Origin: Lysobacter sp. M2-1
GTDB taxonomy: Bacteria > Pseudomonadota > Gammaproteobacteria > Xanthomonadales > Xanthomonadaceae
Assembly: GCF_022662495.1 (NCBI RefSeq)
Contig: NZ_JAKPBU010000001.1
Location: forward strand, 1,116,001 to 1,180,000
Direction: 5' to 3'
Length of the DNA stretch: 64,000 bases
Shown: positions 52,826 through 62,071 of the stretch, piece by piece
Layout of the letters: every line of letters begins with the position of its first letter
Position numbering within the stretch: position 1 is the first letter of the stretch
Program-made: the position numbers and the translations under genes
The notes under the pieces: generated by a model
What the model saw: the letters and a program-made list of their open reading frames with translations, nothing else
Databases searched by the model: none
What the model was told of the DNA's origin: nothing

Positions 52826-53802
52826 GCGCTGGTGCCGAGCAGGACCATCGCTTCCTCGTGCGTGGGCAATGCCGCGAACGAACCGTAGCGGGTCACCGCC
52901 AGCGCGCCGCAGGCCGACGCGTAGCGCAGCGCCTCCATGAGCCTGCCGGTATCGCCCAGGAAGGCGTCGAAGCCGTGCGCATCGACGGCTTCGCGCTGCA
53001 GCTGCACGAGCAGTCCGCCGATGAAGGCGTCGCCGGCCGCGGTGGTGTCCACGGCCTCGACCCGAACCGTCGGCAGTTGCCCGCGCTGGGCGCGCGTATA
53101 CCAGCGGACCGGCGCCGCACCATCGGTGACCAGTACCAGCCGCGCGTGCTGCAGCAGCCGCGCGACGACGGCATCGGCCATCAGCCCGCCTTCGGCCTGC
53201 AGGAACTCCAGCTCCTCGCGCGCCAGCTTGACCAGGTCGGCGCCTTCGAGCGCCTGCCACAGCCGCGCCGGCACCGGCGCGGCGTCCGCCCACAGCGCCG
53301 GTCGCAGATTGAGGTCGATGCTGACCAGCGCACCGGCCGCGCGCGCGCGCCGCATCCCGGCCAGGGTCGCCGCGGCGATGCCCGGCTCGGTGAGACTGTT
53401 GCTGCACACGTGGAAGACGCCGGCTGCGGCAAAACAGGCTGGGTCGAAATCTGATTCTGAAAACAGCAGATCCGCCGCCGGCGGACGATAGAAGCTGAAG
53501 CTGCGCTCGCCATTGGCATCGAGCGATACGAACGCCAGCGCCGTGCGCGCACGGTCGGTGCGCCGCACGTAACGCGTGCCCGCGCCGGCTTCGCGCAGGC
53601 TATGCAGCAGGAAGTCGCCGAACATGTCCTCGCCGAGCATGCCGACGAATTCGCAGGTACCGCCCAGGCGCGCGACTGCGACCGCGGCGTTGGCCGGCGC
53701 GCCGCCTGCGAACTGGCGGAACACGCGCGCCTGTGTCGGATCCGGCACGGGCGCGGCCAGGAAATCGATCAATGCTTCGCCAAAGCAGACGATGGTGTTC
53801 AT
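52816..53802 (-). CDS. scrK: Fructokinase (PfkB family)
   Basis: This 328-residue ribokinase-fold kinase phosphorylates fructose at C6. Motifs are FGEALIDFLA at the start, GGAPANAAVAVARLGG as the sugar-binding signature and VDTTAAGDAFIGGLL with the catalytic Asp. ATG 53802 has AGGA upstream. In this locus it completes the route mannose (isomerase) to fructose to fructose-6-phosphate. The LacI-family regulator gene lies 81 bp upstream in the same direction. Another ketohexose could be the true substrate. Confidence 0.9.
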   Translation of the reverse strand: MNTIVCFGEALIDFLAAPVPDPTQARVFRQFAGGAPANAAVAVARLGGTCEFVGMLGEDMFGDFLLHSLREAGAGTRYVRRTDRARTALAFVSLDANGERSFSFYRPPAADLLFSESDFDPACFAAAGVFHVCSNSLTEPGIAAATLAGMRRARAAGALVSIDLNLRPALWADAAPVPARLWQALEGADLVKLAREELEFLQAEGGLMADAVVARLLQHARLVLVTDGAAPVRWYTRAQRGQLPTVRVEAVDTTAAGDAFIGGLLVQLQREAVDAHGFDAFLGDTGRLMEALRYASACGALAVTRYGSFAALPTHEEAMVLLGTSAAA

Positions 53803-53883
53803 CCGTGAGCGTCCTGTTTGCTGCGGGTTTCGTGTTGGTATCGGGGCATGTCCGTGTAGGGCAGATCGGGATCAATCGGGACG

Positions 53884-54933
53884 TCAGCGAAAATCGGCAT
53901 GGCAGCTGCTCTCGCGTTCGACCAGGCGCACCGGTGCGATCACCGGCGCGTGCGAGACGGCGCCGCCCGGTGCGACCTGCGCCAGCACGATCTGCGCAGC
54001 CTGCCGCCCGCGTTCGCGCGGGTCGGCGCACAACGTGGTGAGGGGCGGCATGCTGACCGCCGCCTCGGGGATGTCGTCGAAACCGGTCAGGGCGAAGTCG
54101 ACCCCAGGCCGGCGGCCGTGGTGGGCCAGTCCGAGCATCAGGCCCAGGGCGACCGCGTCGTTGTAGCAGACCGCGGCGGTTGCGTCGGGCACCGCCGCGA
54201 ACAGCGCCGCGGTGCGGGCGCAGGCGTCCAGGCGCGTGGGCGCGGATTCGATCATCCAGGCCGGATCAAGCGCGATGCCGGCAGCGGCCAACGCATCCTG
54301 ATAGCCCAGACGCCGTTCGCGGCAGGAGCTCGAGTCCGCATGGCCGCCGAAAAACACGATCCTCCGGTGGCCACGCGCGAGCAGGTGTTCGGTGGCCAGG
54401 CGGGCGCCGCTGCGGTTGGCCAGGCCGAGGAAGTCGAACTGGAATCCGGTCGGAGCGGTGCCGCCCAGCGCCCGGTTGAACACCAGCAAGGGCGTGCGCG
54501 GGCCGAGCGCCGCAGCCACGCCGGCCGCGGTGCTGTCCTCGGCCGGCGACAGGATGATCGCGGCCGGGTGCTGCTGCACCAGTGACCCGAGCACGATCCG
54601 CTCCCGCTCCGCCGATTCGTTGCTGCAGCCGAGCAGGGTGACGTAGCCGCGCTCGCCGAGCGCTTCGTCCACGCCCGCGGCGAATTCGGCGAAGAACGGG
54701 TTCGACAGATCGTTGATCACCAGGGCCACGGTCGACGACACCCGCTGCCGCAGGTTGGCGGCGGCGCGGTTGTAGACGTAGCCCTGGCGCAGCATTTCCG
54801 CCTCGACCCGTGCGCGGGTCTCGGCGTGCACCAGCGGGCTGCCGCGCAGCACCAGCGAGACGGTCGCGCGCGACACGCCGCAGGCCTGGGCGACGTCGGT
54901 CAGCGTGACCCGGCGCGACCTGTGCAACGGCAT
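53884..54933 (-). CDS. LacI-family transcriptional regulator
   Basis: This 349-residue repressor has the LacI helix-turn-helix VTLTDVAQACGVSRATVSLV followed by the hinge VYNRAAANLRQR and a sugar-binding domain (STVALVINDLSNPFFAEFAA). I chose ATG 54933 (MPLHRSRRV); ATG 54948 also has a ribosome site. It stands upstream of fructokinase, next to the asparaginase and not far from the second receptor. The palindromes TTAGATCGWTCTAA before both receptors have the central CG that such proteins recognise, so it is the natural candidate to bind them. Confidence 0.92.
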   Translation of the reverse strand: MPLHRSRRVTLTDVAQACGVSRATVSLVLRGSPLVHAETRARVEAEMLRQGYVYNRAAANLRQRVSSTVALVINDLSNPFFAEFAAGVDEALGERGYVTLLGCSNESAERERIVLGSLVQQHPAAIILSPAEDSTAAGVAAALGPRTPLLVFNRALGGTAPTGFQFDFLGLANRSGARLATEHLLARGHRRIVFFGGHADSSSCRERRLGYQDALAAAGIALDPAWMIESAPTRLDACARTAALFAAVPDATAAVCYNDAVALGLMLGLAHHGRRPGVDFALTGFDDIPEAAVSMPPLTTLCADPRERGRQAAQIVLAQVAPGGAVSHAPVIAPVRLVERESSCHADFR

Positions 54934-54997
54934 TTCCCCGCTCCCCATTGCGCCCGTGTTGCACGGACGCTGTTGTCTGGCGCGCTCGCGGATCGCT

Positions 54998-56047
54998 TCA
55001 TGTCAGGCTCGGCGCCGTGACGTGGCGCGTGCCGCCGGCGTCGGTGACGGCGTAGCTGAAGCCCTGCTGCAGCGCGTAGCCGCCGTAGCGCCCGTCTTGA
55101 TGCAGGGCGATGAAAGCCATCTGCAGATCCTTGCGCGGCGGTCGATAGCGGCGCGCGATGCGCTCGACCGCTTCGCGGCAGGCGCCCTCGGGCGTGCGTC
55201 CCTGACGCATCAGTTCGACCACCGTGTGCGAGCCGCATATGCGCAGGCATTCCTCCCCCACGCCGGTGGCGGTGGCGGCGCCGACCTCGCCGTCGACGAA
55301 CAGGCCTGCGCCGGAGATCGGCGAATCGCCCACGCGGCCACGCAGCTTGAAGGCCATGCCGCTGGTGGTGCAGGCACCGGCCAGATGGCGCGCGTGGTCC
55401 AGCGCCAGGATGCCGATGGTGTCGTGGTTGGCCTCGCCGGCGCCGGGCATGCGGTCGTGCGCGGGGGGGCGTTTGCCCATCTGCTCGATGTTCGGCTGCG
55501 GCTGGTACTCGGCGGTCTTGAGCCATTCGCGCCAGGCCTGCTCGGCGGCGGGCGTCAGCAGGTTCTGGCGCTCGAAGCCCTGGGCCAGGGCGAACTGCAG
55601 CGCGCCTTCGCCCACCAGCAGCACGTGCGGAGTGCGTTCCATCACCCGCCGCGCCACCGACACCGCATGCACGATGTCCTCCAGACAGGCGACCGATCCC
55701 AGGTTGCCCAGGTGGTCCATGACGCAGGCGTCCAGGGTCACGTGGCCATCGCGGTCCGGATAGCCGCCCAGGCCCACCGAATGGTTCTCGGGGTCGGCCT
55801 CGGGCACGCGCGCACCGGCCTCGACCGCGTCGAGCGCGCTGCCGCGCCGTTCCAGGATCTGCCAGGCAGCGGCATTGGCCGCTTCGCCGAAGTCCCAGGT
55901 GGACAGGACCATGGGTGCACCAGTCCCGCCCGCGCCTGCGTTTTTTTCCCCCGCGGGCAGGGTCGCGGCCGGGAGCCGTTCCGGCGCGATCCCGAGCGCG
56001 GCGGCGGAGAGCGCCAGCAGGCGCAGGAATTCGCGGCGAGGGTGCAA
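54998..56047 (-). CDS. N4-(beta-N-acetylglucosaminyl)-L-asparaginase
   Basis: This Ntn-hydrolase cleaves the GlcNAc-Asn bond, releasing N-glycans from Asn after proteolysis. The 349-residue proenzyme matures by self-cleavage before Thr210 in GEANHDTIGILALD. The substrate loop TTSGMAFKLRGRVGDSPISG and GEVGAATATGVGE are conserved. The N-terminus PRREFLRLLALSAA is a Tat-type signal. The start is TTG at 56047 with GAGGAG eight bases upstream; no in-frame ATG gives this signal. It is divergent from the second receptor across 266 bp. Confidence 0.93.
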   Translation of the reverse strand: MHPRREFLRLLALSAAALGIAPERLPAATLPAGEKNAGAGGTGAPMVLSTWDFGEAANAAAWQILERRGSALDAVEAGARVPEADPENHSVGLGGYPDRDGHVTLDACVMDHLGNLGSVACLEDIVHAVSVARRVMERTPHVLLVGEGALQFALAQGFERQNLLTPAAEQAWREWLKTAEYQPQPNIEQMGKRPPAHDRMPGAGEANHDTIGILALDHARHLAGACTTSGMAFKLRGRVGDSPISGAGLFVDGEVGAATATGVGEECLRICGSHTVVELMRQGRTPEGACREAVERIARRYRPPRKDLQMAFIALHQDGRYGGYALQQGFSYAVTDAGGTRHVTAPSLT

Positions 56048-56155
56048 GGCGGGGTCTCCTCAAGACGGGCCGTGGTCCGACCAACTGCCCGTTCGCGCAC
56101 GGTCGCGCCAGTCGGCGGACGGGTCAATCGATGTAAGCGATTTCATCACATTCGG

Positions 56156-56175
56156 CGGTTTAGATCGTTCTAATT
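56156..56175 (+). promoter_or_regulatory. 20-bp palindromic operator before the second receptor
   Basis: CGGTTTAGATCGTTCTAATT differs at one base from the inverse of the site at 25659-25678 and points to the receptor in the same direction. It lies in an AT-rich segment (56,140-56,220) between the asparaginase and receptor starts, so it could serve both genes. Confidence 0.65.
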
Positions 56176-56313
56176 TGCAAAGTGAATCACATTTTCATGA
56201 GATTTTAGCGATTAAGGTCTTCATCCAAGGAGGGCAGGCCCAGGCTATGCGGGCACGCCAATCGCATCACAGGCTGGACCTTTAAACCGATAGCCCTTGG
56301 GAGAGGACTCGAC

Positions 56314-59298
56314 ATGACCCGTTGCACGACGCCCAGCCGCAGCATTCTGGCGGCCGCCCTGGCCTTCGCGCTGAGCACGCCACTCATCGCCGCGGCGCAG
56401 GACCCGCAGACCCCGCCGGACGCCTCGACAGAAGAGGCCGATGCAGACCAGACCCCGGCCCCCGCCGAGGAGGCCACGACCCTCGACAACGTGGTGGTCA
56501 CCGGTTCGCGCATCAAGCGCTCGGAAGTCGAAGGCCCGGCGCCGGTGACAGTGATCACCGGCGAGCAGATCCGCAAGGAGGGCTTCACCACGGTGTACGA
56601 GGCGCTGGGCTCGCTCACCGAGGTCACCGGCAACGTGCAGAACGACTACGACTGGGGCCAGAGCTCGGTCAACGCCAGCCCGCTCAACCTGCGCAACCTC
56701 GGCCCCGGCCGCAGCCTGCTGCTGATCAACGGCCATCGCGTGGCCGACTACCCGCTGCCCTACCAGGGCAAGAGCAACTTCGCCAACTACAACAACATCC
56801 CTACCGGGATCGTCGACCGCATCGAAGTGCTCTCCGGCGGCGCCTCGGCGATCTACGGTTCCGACGCGGTCGCCGGCGTGGTCAACATCATCCTGAAGAA
56901 GGACATCGAGGGCGACACCTTCCGCGCGCGCTGGGGCACCACCACCGAGGGCGGCCGCACCGTGCGCGATGCTTCCTGGTCCGGCGGCAAGAGCGGCGAG
57001 GACTGGAGCGTGACCTACAGCATGCAGTACTTCGACCGCGAGCCGTTGTGGGCGCACGACCGGCCTTGGATGGATTCGGAATTCGATGCGCCGCGGCGCA
57101 CATGGGGTTACGGCGGCGTGCAGCAGGGCGTTGCGACCAACCTGCCCAGCACCGCCATCCGCCTGGTCGATGTCAATACCGGCGAGCGGCTTGCGCCGCC
57201 GCTGGATGCGTGCGAGCAGCACGACAACGACTTCTTCTACCAGCCCCGGATCCAGTACGACGACTTCACCGGCGCGGCGACCGATACCGGCGTGCAGTGC
57301 GGCCACCGCGCCGTGTTCGAGCATTGGACCCTGCGCAACGGCAGCGAGGACTTCTCGTTCTACCTGTACGGAACCAAGCAGTTCGGCAACGTCGAGGCCT
57401 GGGCGACCTATGGCTACTGGACCTCCACCGGCGAGAGCAACACCTTCATGCCTGCCTGGGGCAGCAACACGTTCTACGACCCGAACCTGGGCCGTTCGCT
57501 GTCGATGGTGCGCTATTTCTCGCCGAGCCAGATCGGCGGCGTCGACTACGCGCTAACCAAGTCGGAAGAGGTCAACTTCGACTTCCAGACCGGACTGCGT
57601 GGCACGATCTTCAACGACCGCTTCGATTGGGACCTGGCGGTCGGCCATGCCGAGTACTCGCTGCGCGAGCGCTTCCCGACCGCGCATGAAGCGCGCACCG
57701 CCGACTTCTTCCTCGGCCCGTCGCTCGGCACCGACCCGGGTACAGGTCTTTCGATCCATACTCCCGACTACGATCGGCTCTGGTATCCGATCACGCCCGA
57801 AGACTACCGCAGCTTCTTCGTGATGGGCGACAAGAAGGCGAAGACCTGGCTGACCCAGGCCAGCGCGGTGATCAGCGGCGATCTGTTCGAGGGCTGGGCG
57901 GGCCCGATCGGCTTCGCCGGCAGCCTGGAAGCGGCGAAGCAGGGTTACCGCCTCACACCCGACCCGAACACCTTGGGCACCAATCCGGCGTACTTCACTC
58001 CCTTTGGCAACATCGAGCAGGGCGGTGGCGAGCGCAAGCGCTATGCGGCGGGCGTGGAGTTCAAGATCCCGCTGCTGAAGAACCTGACCCTGTCCACCGC
58101 TGGTCGCTACGACCGCTACGACGCGGTCGCCGACGATGCGGCCACCACCTGGAACGCAGGCCTGGAATACCGTCCGTTCTCCAATCTGCTGCTGCGTGCC
58201 AGCTACGCCACCAGCTTCCGTGCGCCTGACATGCACTTCGTCTACGCCCAGCCCAGCGAAAGTGTGTTCGACCTGGTCGATTACCGGGCCTGCCTGTCGG
58301 ATCCCAACCGGCAAAACCAGAGCATCTGCCAGGGCGGCGACGGCGATCCCTACCACGTCGACAACCCGACCATCGCGCGGCAAGGTACCGAGGATCTGCT
58401 ATATGAGACCGGCGACTCGTTCACCTACGGCTTCGTCTGGGATGCGTTCGAGGGTTTCTCGCTCAGCGCCGATTACTGGCGCATCAACATCGAGAACGCG
58501 ATCGACGACGTCAGCGCCGACGACGTGCTGCTGGACGAGGCTCTGTGCCTGGTGGACGGTGCCGAACGGCCCTCCGACAAGCCGGACCGCGCACCACCCA
58601 GCGACGCGCTGTGCGCACTGCAGATCGGCCGGGTGACGCGCGACGGGCCTGATCCGGACGGCGCGGGGCCGTTGCCACCGATGGTCACCCGGGTCGAGAT
58701 CGGGCCGATCAACCGCGCCCAACAGGAGGTCAGCGGTTTCGACGTGGCCTCACGCTATCACTGGGAGACGGCCAACTGGGGCAGCTTCGACTTCGCGCTG
58801 AACTACACCCGGCAGTTGAGTAAAAAGGTCGCGCAGTTCCCGGGCGATCCCTTCGAGAACACCATCGACCAGGACGGGGACATCCGCTACCGCGGCCGCG
58901 CCAGCGCCACCTGGAATATCGACAAGTGGACCACGGTGCTGTACGCGGACTGGACCGCGGGCAAGCGCAGCGACCGCTACAACCAGTGCGCCGCGTTGCC
59001 CAGCGGCTTCCGTCCGGACGTGGGGACCGACTGCACGGACCTGCGCGTCAATGCGGACGGCGAGCGCAGCATCACCTACGGCCAGCAGAGCGAACTGGTG
59101 AAGTTCTACAACCAGGACCGGATTTACTGGAACGCCAGCGTCGGCTATCAGGCCAGCGACGCGCTGCGCCTGAACCTCTACGTCAACAACATCCTGGACG
59201 ATCACTTCCAGGACAAGTGGTGCGGCGGGTTCGCCTACTGCGTCGCCAATCCAGTGGGCCGCGAAGTCGCGGCGGAGATCGTGTACAAGTTCGACTGA
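56314..59298 (+). CDS. TonB-dependent receptor 2
   Basis: This 994-residue outer-membrane receptor has a signal peptide ending IAAAQ. A TonB-box-like TTLDNVVVTGSRIKR segment near residue 52 precedes the plug (GPAPVTVITGEQIRKEGFTT, GASAIYGSDAVAGVVNIILK) and the barrel; the chain ends EIVYKFD, one residue after the expected aromatic. It is a different subfamily from receptor 1, with the shorter GSRIKR opening. ATG 56314 has AGAGGA upstream. It is followed by GH92, NagB-II and NagA genes on the same strand. The ligand is presumably an oligomannose or GlcNAc-rich oligosaccharide. Confidence 0.92.
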   Translation: MTRCTTPSRSILAAALAFALSTPLIAAAQDPQTPPDASTEEADADQTPAPAEEATTLDNVVVTGSRIKRSEVEGPAPVTVITGEQIRKEGFTTVYEALGSLTEVTGNVQNDYDWGQSSVNASPLNLRNLGPGRSLLLINGHRVADYPLPYQGKSNFANYNNIPTGIVDRIEVLSGGASAIYGSDAVAGVVNIILKKDIEGDTFRARWGTTTEGGRTVRDASWSGGKSGEDWSVTYSMQYFDREPLWAHDRPWMDSEFDAPRRTWGYGGVQQGVATNLPSTAIRLVDVNTGERLAPPLDACEQHDNDFFYQPRIQYDDFTGAATDTGVQCGHRAVFEHWTLRNGSEDFSFYLYGTKQFGNVEAWATYGYWTSTGESNTFMPAWGSNTFYDPNLGRSLSMVRYFSPSQIGGVDYALTKSEEVNFDFQTGLRGTIFNDRFDWDLAVGHAEYSLRERFPTAHEARTADFFLGPSLGTDPGTGLSIHTPDYDRLWYPITPEDYRSFFVMGDKKAKTWLTQASAVISGDLFEGWAGPIGFAGSLEAAKQGYRLTPDPNTLGTNPAYFTPFGNIEQGGGERKRYAAGVEFKIPLLKNLTLSTAGRYDRYDAVADDAATTWNAGLEYRPFSNLLLRASYATSFRAPDMHFVYAQPSESVFDLVDYRACLSDPNRQNQSICQGGDGDPYHVDNPTIARQGTEDLLYETGDSFTYGFVWDAFEGFSLSADYWRINIENAIDDVSADDVLLDEALCLVDGAERPSDKPDRAPPSDALCALQIGRVTRDGPDPDGAGPLPPMVTRVEIGPINRAQQEVSGFDVASRYHWETANWGSFDFALNYTRQLSKKVAQFPGDPFENTIDQDGDIRYRGRASATWNIDKWTTVLYADWTAGKRSDRYNQCAALPSGFRPDVGTDCTDLRVNADGERSITYGQQSELVKFYNQDRIYWNASVGYQASDALRLNLYVNNILDDHFQDKWCGGFAYCVANPVGREVAAEIVYKFD

Positions 59299-59330
59299 GG
59301 TTGCCACCGCTCGGTGGTCTGCGGCACAAC

Positions 59331-59356
59331 ACGAGCCCGGTGCAAGCCGGGCTCGT
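59331..59356 (+). terminator. Hairpin after the second receptor gene
   Basis: A perfect 10-bp stem ACGAGCCCGG / CCGGGCTCGT with a 6-base loop lies 33 bp past the receptor stop, followed by TCGCTTCC. It may attenuate transcription into the GH92 gene at 59440. Confidence 0.6.
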
Positions 59357-59439
59357 TCGCTTCCGGCACCGTGATGTGTGCCCAGAGGGCGATGGGGCAG
59401 ATGGCCCGACCGCCAGCATGAATTGGAGACAGCACGACA

Positions 59440-61965
59440 ATGGGTAGAGCGCGGCTTGGGCGACAGACGGTCTTCGGATCCACGCGGGCTGGTCTTCGCA
59501 GCTTGGCGGCACGCAATGCGACGGCGCGTTTCGGTGCGCTGCTGTGCGCGGTCACCGCGCTGCTCGGCTCCGCGGTGGTGCAGGCCGTGCCGGTTACGCC
59601 GCAGGCCCCCGGCCGGCTGGTCGAGAGCGTGAACACCTTCATCGGCAGCAAGGACGACGGCAACACCTTTCCCGGTGCCTCGGCGCCGTTCGGCCTGATC
59701 CAGGTCAGCCCGATCGGCACCCACTATTCGGGCTGGCGCTACGACGACGAGAAGATCTACGGCTTCGGACACTCCTTCATCTCCGGCGCCGGCTGCTGGG
59801 AGCAGGGCGGCCAGGTCGCGGTGCTGCCGGTCACCGGTACGATCGGGCCGGGCGGCGATTTCGACACCAGGGACGCGAAGAGCTTCGACTACAAGCGCTA
59901 CGGCTCGCGCTACACGCACGAGGGCGAGGCCGGGCAGGCGGGCTACTACAAGGTGCGCCTGACAGATCATGGCGGGATCGACGCCGAAGCCACCGCGCTG
60001 ACCCGCGCCGCGGCCGAGCGCTACACCTTCCCCGCCAACGCGCGCACCGGACATGTCCTGGTCAACGTCAGCCAGGCGAATGCAAGACACCGCGTGATCG
60101 GCAGTCAGGTGCGCGTGGTCGGCGATCGGGCGGTGGAAGGCAAGCTGACCACGGTGAGTTTCTGCGGCGGACGCAGCTACACCACCTGGTACCGGCTCGA
60201 GTTCGACCGGCCGTTCAAGTCGTTCGGCACCTGGGGCCAGGCCGGCGGCACGCCCGGCGCGCGCTTCTCGATGGAAAGCGAGCACGACCCGTACAACGGC
60301 GCCTGGCTCAGCTTCGATCTGGGCAAGGACCGCTCGGTGACCGCGGTCAGCGCGATCTCGCATGTCGATGCAAACGGTGCGCGCAACAATCTGCGCAGCG
60401 GCGGCATGCACGACGGCAAGCTGCTGCCCTTCGACGCCATGCGCGAACGCGCACAAGACGCGTGGGAACAGGAACTGGCGAGCGTGCAGGTCCAGGGTGG
60501 CAGTGCCGACGACCGCACCGTGTTCTATACCGCGCTCTACCACGCATTGCTGCAGCCGCTGACCGGCAGCGACGCCGATGGCCGCTACCGCGGCTACGAC
60601 AACGCCATCCACGAGGCCAAGGGCTGGACCTATTACGAGTACTTCTCGCTCTGGGATACCTATCGCTCGCAGAACCAGCTGCTGGCGCTGCTGCGGCCCC
60701 AGCGCGCGCGCGACATCGCGCGTTCGGTGCTGGCGATCGATGCGCAGGGCGGCTGGCTGCCGCGCTGGGGCTATGCGAATTTCGAGACCAATGTGATGAC
60801 CGGCGATCCGGTCACGCCGTTCATGGCCGACCTGTGGCGCTACGGTGCGCTCGAAGGCCGCGAGCAGGAGGCATGGAAGGCGCTGCGCAGGAATGCGTGG
60901 GAGCTGCCGCCGCAGGCCTCGCGCTTCGACGGCCGCGCCGGCAATCCTTCGTATCTGCAACAGGGATTCGTCGCGTTCGACCGCACCTTCGCCGGCAAGG
61001 GCATGGACGGCGATCCGCACCAGGGCGGTTCGGCCACCCTGGAATACGCGCTGGCGGATTGCTCGATCGCGCCGCTGGCCGAAGCGATGGGCGCGAAGGA
61101 CGACGCGATGGCATTGCGCGCGCGCGCCGGCAACTGGCGCAGGATCTGGGATGCGGACCTGAAGGAGTCGGAGTCGGGCTTCAGCGGCTTTCCGCGTCCG
61201 CGCATGGAGGATGGCGAGTGGTTCACGCCGCCGGCGGGGCGCTACAGCCCGCGTTCGCACTACGGCTTCCATGAAGGCACCAGCTGGCAGTACCAGTGGC
61301 TGGTGCCGCAGGACCTGCCCGGGCTGGTCCAGGCGATGGGAGGGCGCGCACGCATGGGCCAGCGGCTCGATGCCTTCTTCGCCTATGACGAACTGCTGGG
61401 CGATCCGCAGCACGCCGCGCGCAAGGCCTGGGTGTCGGGTGCGTACTCCTATTACGGTCAGTACCGCTTCAATCCCAACAACGAACCGACCATGCACGTG
61501 CCGGGGCTGTACAGCTTGATCGGACAGCCGTGGAAGACCGCGACGGTGCTGCATGCGGCGCAGACGCTGTTCACCAATGCGCCCAACGGGGTCACCGGCA
61601 ACGACGATCTGGGCACGATGTCGGCCTGGTACCTGTTCAGCGCGCTCGGCTTCTCGCCGCTGATGCCCGGCAGCGGCCAGCTGCTGCTGCATCCGCCCCG
61701 GTTCGACCGCATCGAGATCGCACTGGGCGATGGCAAGCGCCTGACCGTCGAGGCGCCCGGTGCCAATGCGCCGGCACCGCGTTACATTGCCCAGGCCGCG
61801 TTCGACGGACAGGCACAACAGGCGGTTTGGCTGGACGTGGATCGCCTGCGCCAGGGCGGGACGCTGGCCTATACGCTGGAAGACAAGCCCGACCCGGCCG
61901 GCTGGGGCACGCAGGCGCAGGATGCACCGCCGCCGCTGTGTCCGGCCGCAGAGCCCCGGCCTTGA
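59440..61965 (+). CDS. Secreted GH92 alpha-mannosidase 2
   Basis: This 841-residue exo-alpha-mannosidase lacks the extra N-terminal domain of the enzyme at 13014. The basic N-terminus and hydrophobic core (RFGALLCAVTALLGSAVVQA) make a signal peptide of about 49 residues. The GH92 domain begins VESVNTFIGSKDDGNTFPGA. Glu612 in HYGFHEGTSWQYQW fits the general acid and Asp722/Asp723 in GNDDLGTMSAWYLF the base. PTMHVPGLYSLIGQPWKT is also conserved. ATG 59440 has GGAGACAGC upstream. Its companion NagB-II and NagA genes suggest co-processing of mannose and GlcNAc. Confidence 0.92.
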   Translation: MGRARLGRQTVFGSTRAGLRSLAARNATARFGALLCAVTALLGSAVVQAVPVTPQAPGRLVESVNTFIGSKDDGNTFPGASAPFGLIQVSPIGTHYSGWRYDDEKIYGFGHSFISGAGCWEQGGQVAVLPVTGTIGPGGDFDTRDAKSFDYKRYGSRYTHEGEAGQAGYYKVRLTDHGGIDAEATALTRAAAERYTFPANARTGHVLVNVSQANARHRVIGSQVRVVGDRAVEGKLTTVSFCGGRSYTTWYRLEFDRPFKSFGTWGQAGGTPGARFSMESEHDPYNGAWLSFDLGKDRSVTAVSAISHVDANGARNNLRSGGMHDGKLLPFDAMRERAQDAWEQELASVQVQGGSADDRTVFYTALYHALLQPLTGSDADGRYRGYDNAIHEAKGWTYYEYFSLWDTYRSQNQLLALLRPQRARDIARSVLAIDAQGGWLPRWGYANFETNVMTGDPVTPFMADLWRYGALEGREQEAWKALRRNAWELPPQASRFDGRAGNPSYLQQGFVAFDRTFAGKGMDGDPHQGGSATLEYALADCSIAPLAEAMGAKDDAMALRARAGNWRRIWDADLKESESGFSGFPRPRMEDGEWFTPPAGRYSPRSHYGFHEGTSWQYQWLVPQDLPGLVQAMGGRARMGQRLDAFFAYDELLGDPQHAARKAWVSGAYSYYGQYRFNPNNEPTMHVPGLYSLIGQPWKTATVLHAAQTLFTNAPNGVTGNDDLGTMSAWYLFSALGFSPLMPGSGQLLLHPPRFDRIEIALGDGKRLTVEAPGANAPAPRYIAQAAFDGQAQQAVWLDVDRLRQGGTLAYTLEDKPDPAGWGTQAQDAPPPLCPAAEPRP

Positions 61966-62071
61966 GTCGCCCACGCATCAGGAAAATCCTGCACATGTTT
62001 TCGATCTCCGCCGCCGCACCTGCCTTGCCACTTGCCGGCGTGCACGCGGCGCGCCCCGCGGCAACGCAGGC

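Noticed and set aside
56140-56220. CRP/Clp-type site in the AT-rich promoter of the second receptor
   Set aside because: Sequences such as GTGAATCACA are present, but no TGTGA-N6-TCACA arrangement could be found.
58750-61974. Minus-strand open frame of about 1,070 codons opposite the second GH92 gene
   Set aside because: It is the antisense shadow of receptor and GH92 coding sequence; composition is biased and no motif is recognisable.
61966-62071. Small open frame between the second GH92 and NagB-II genes
   Set aside because: Its sequence is Ala/Pro-rich and it runs into the NagB-II start; there is no ribosome site or conserved motif.
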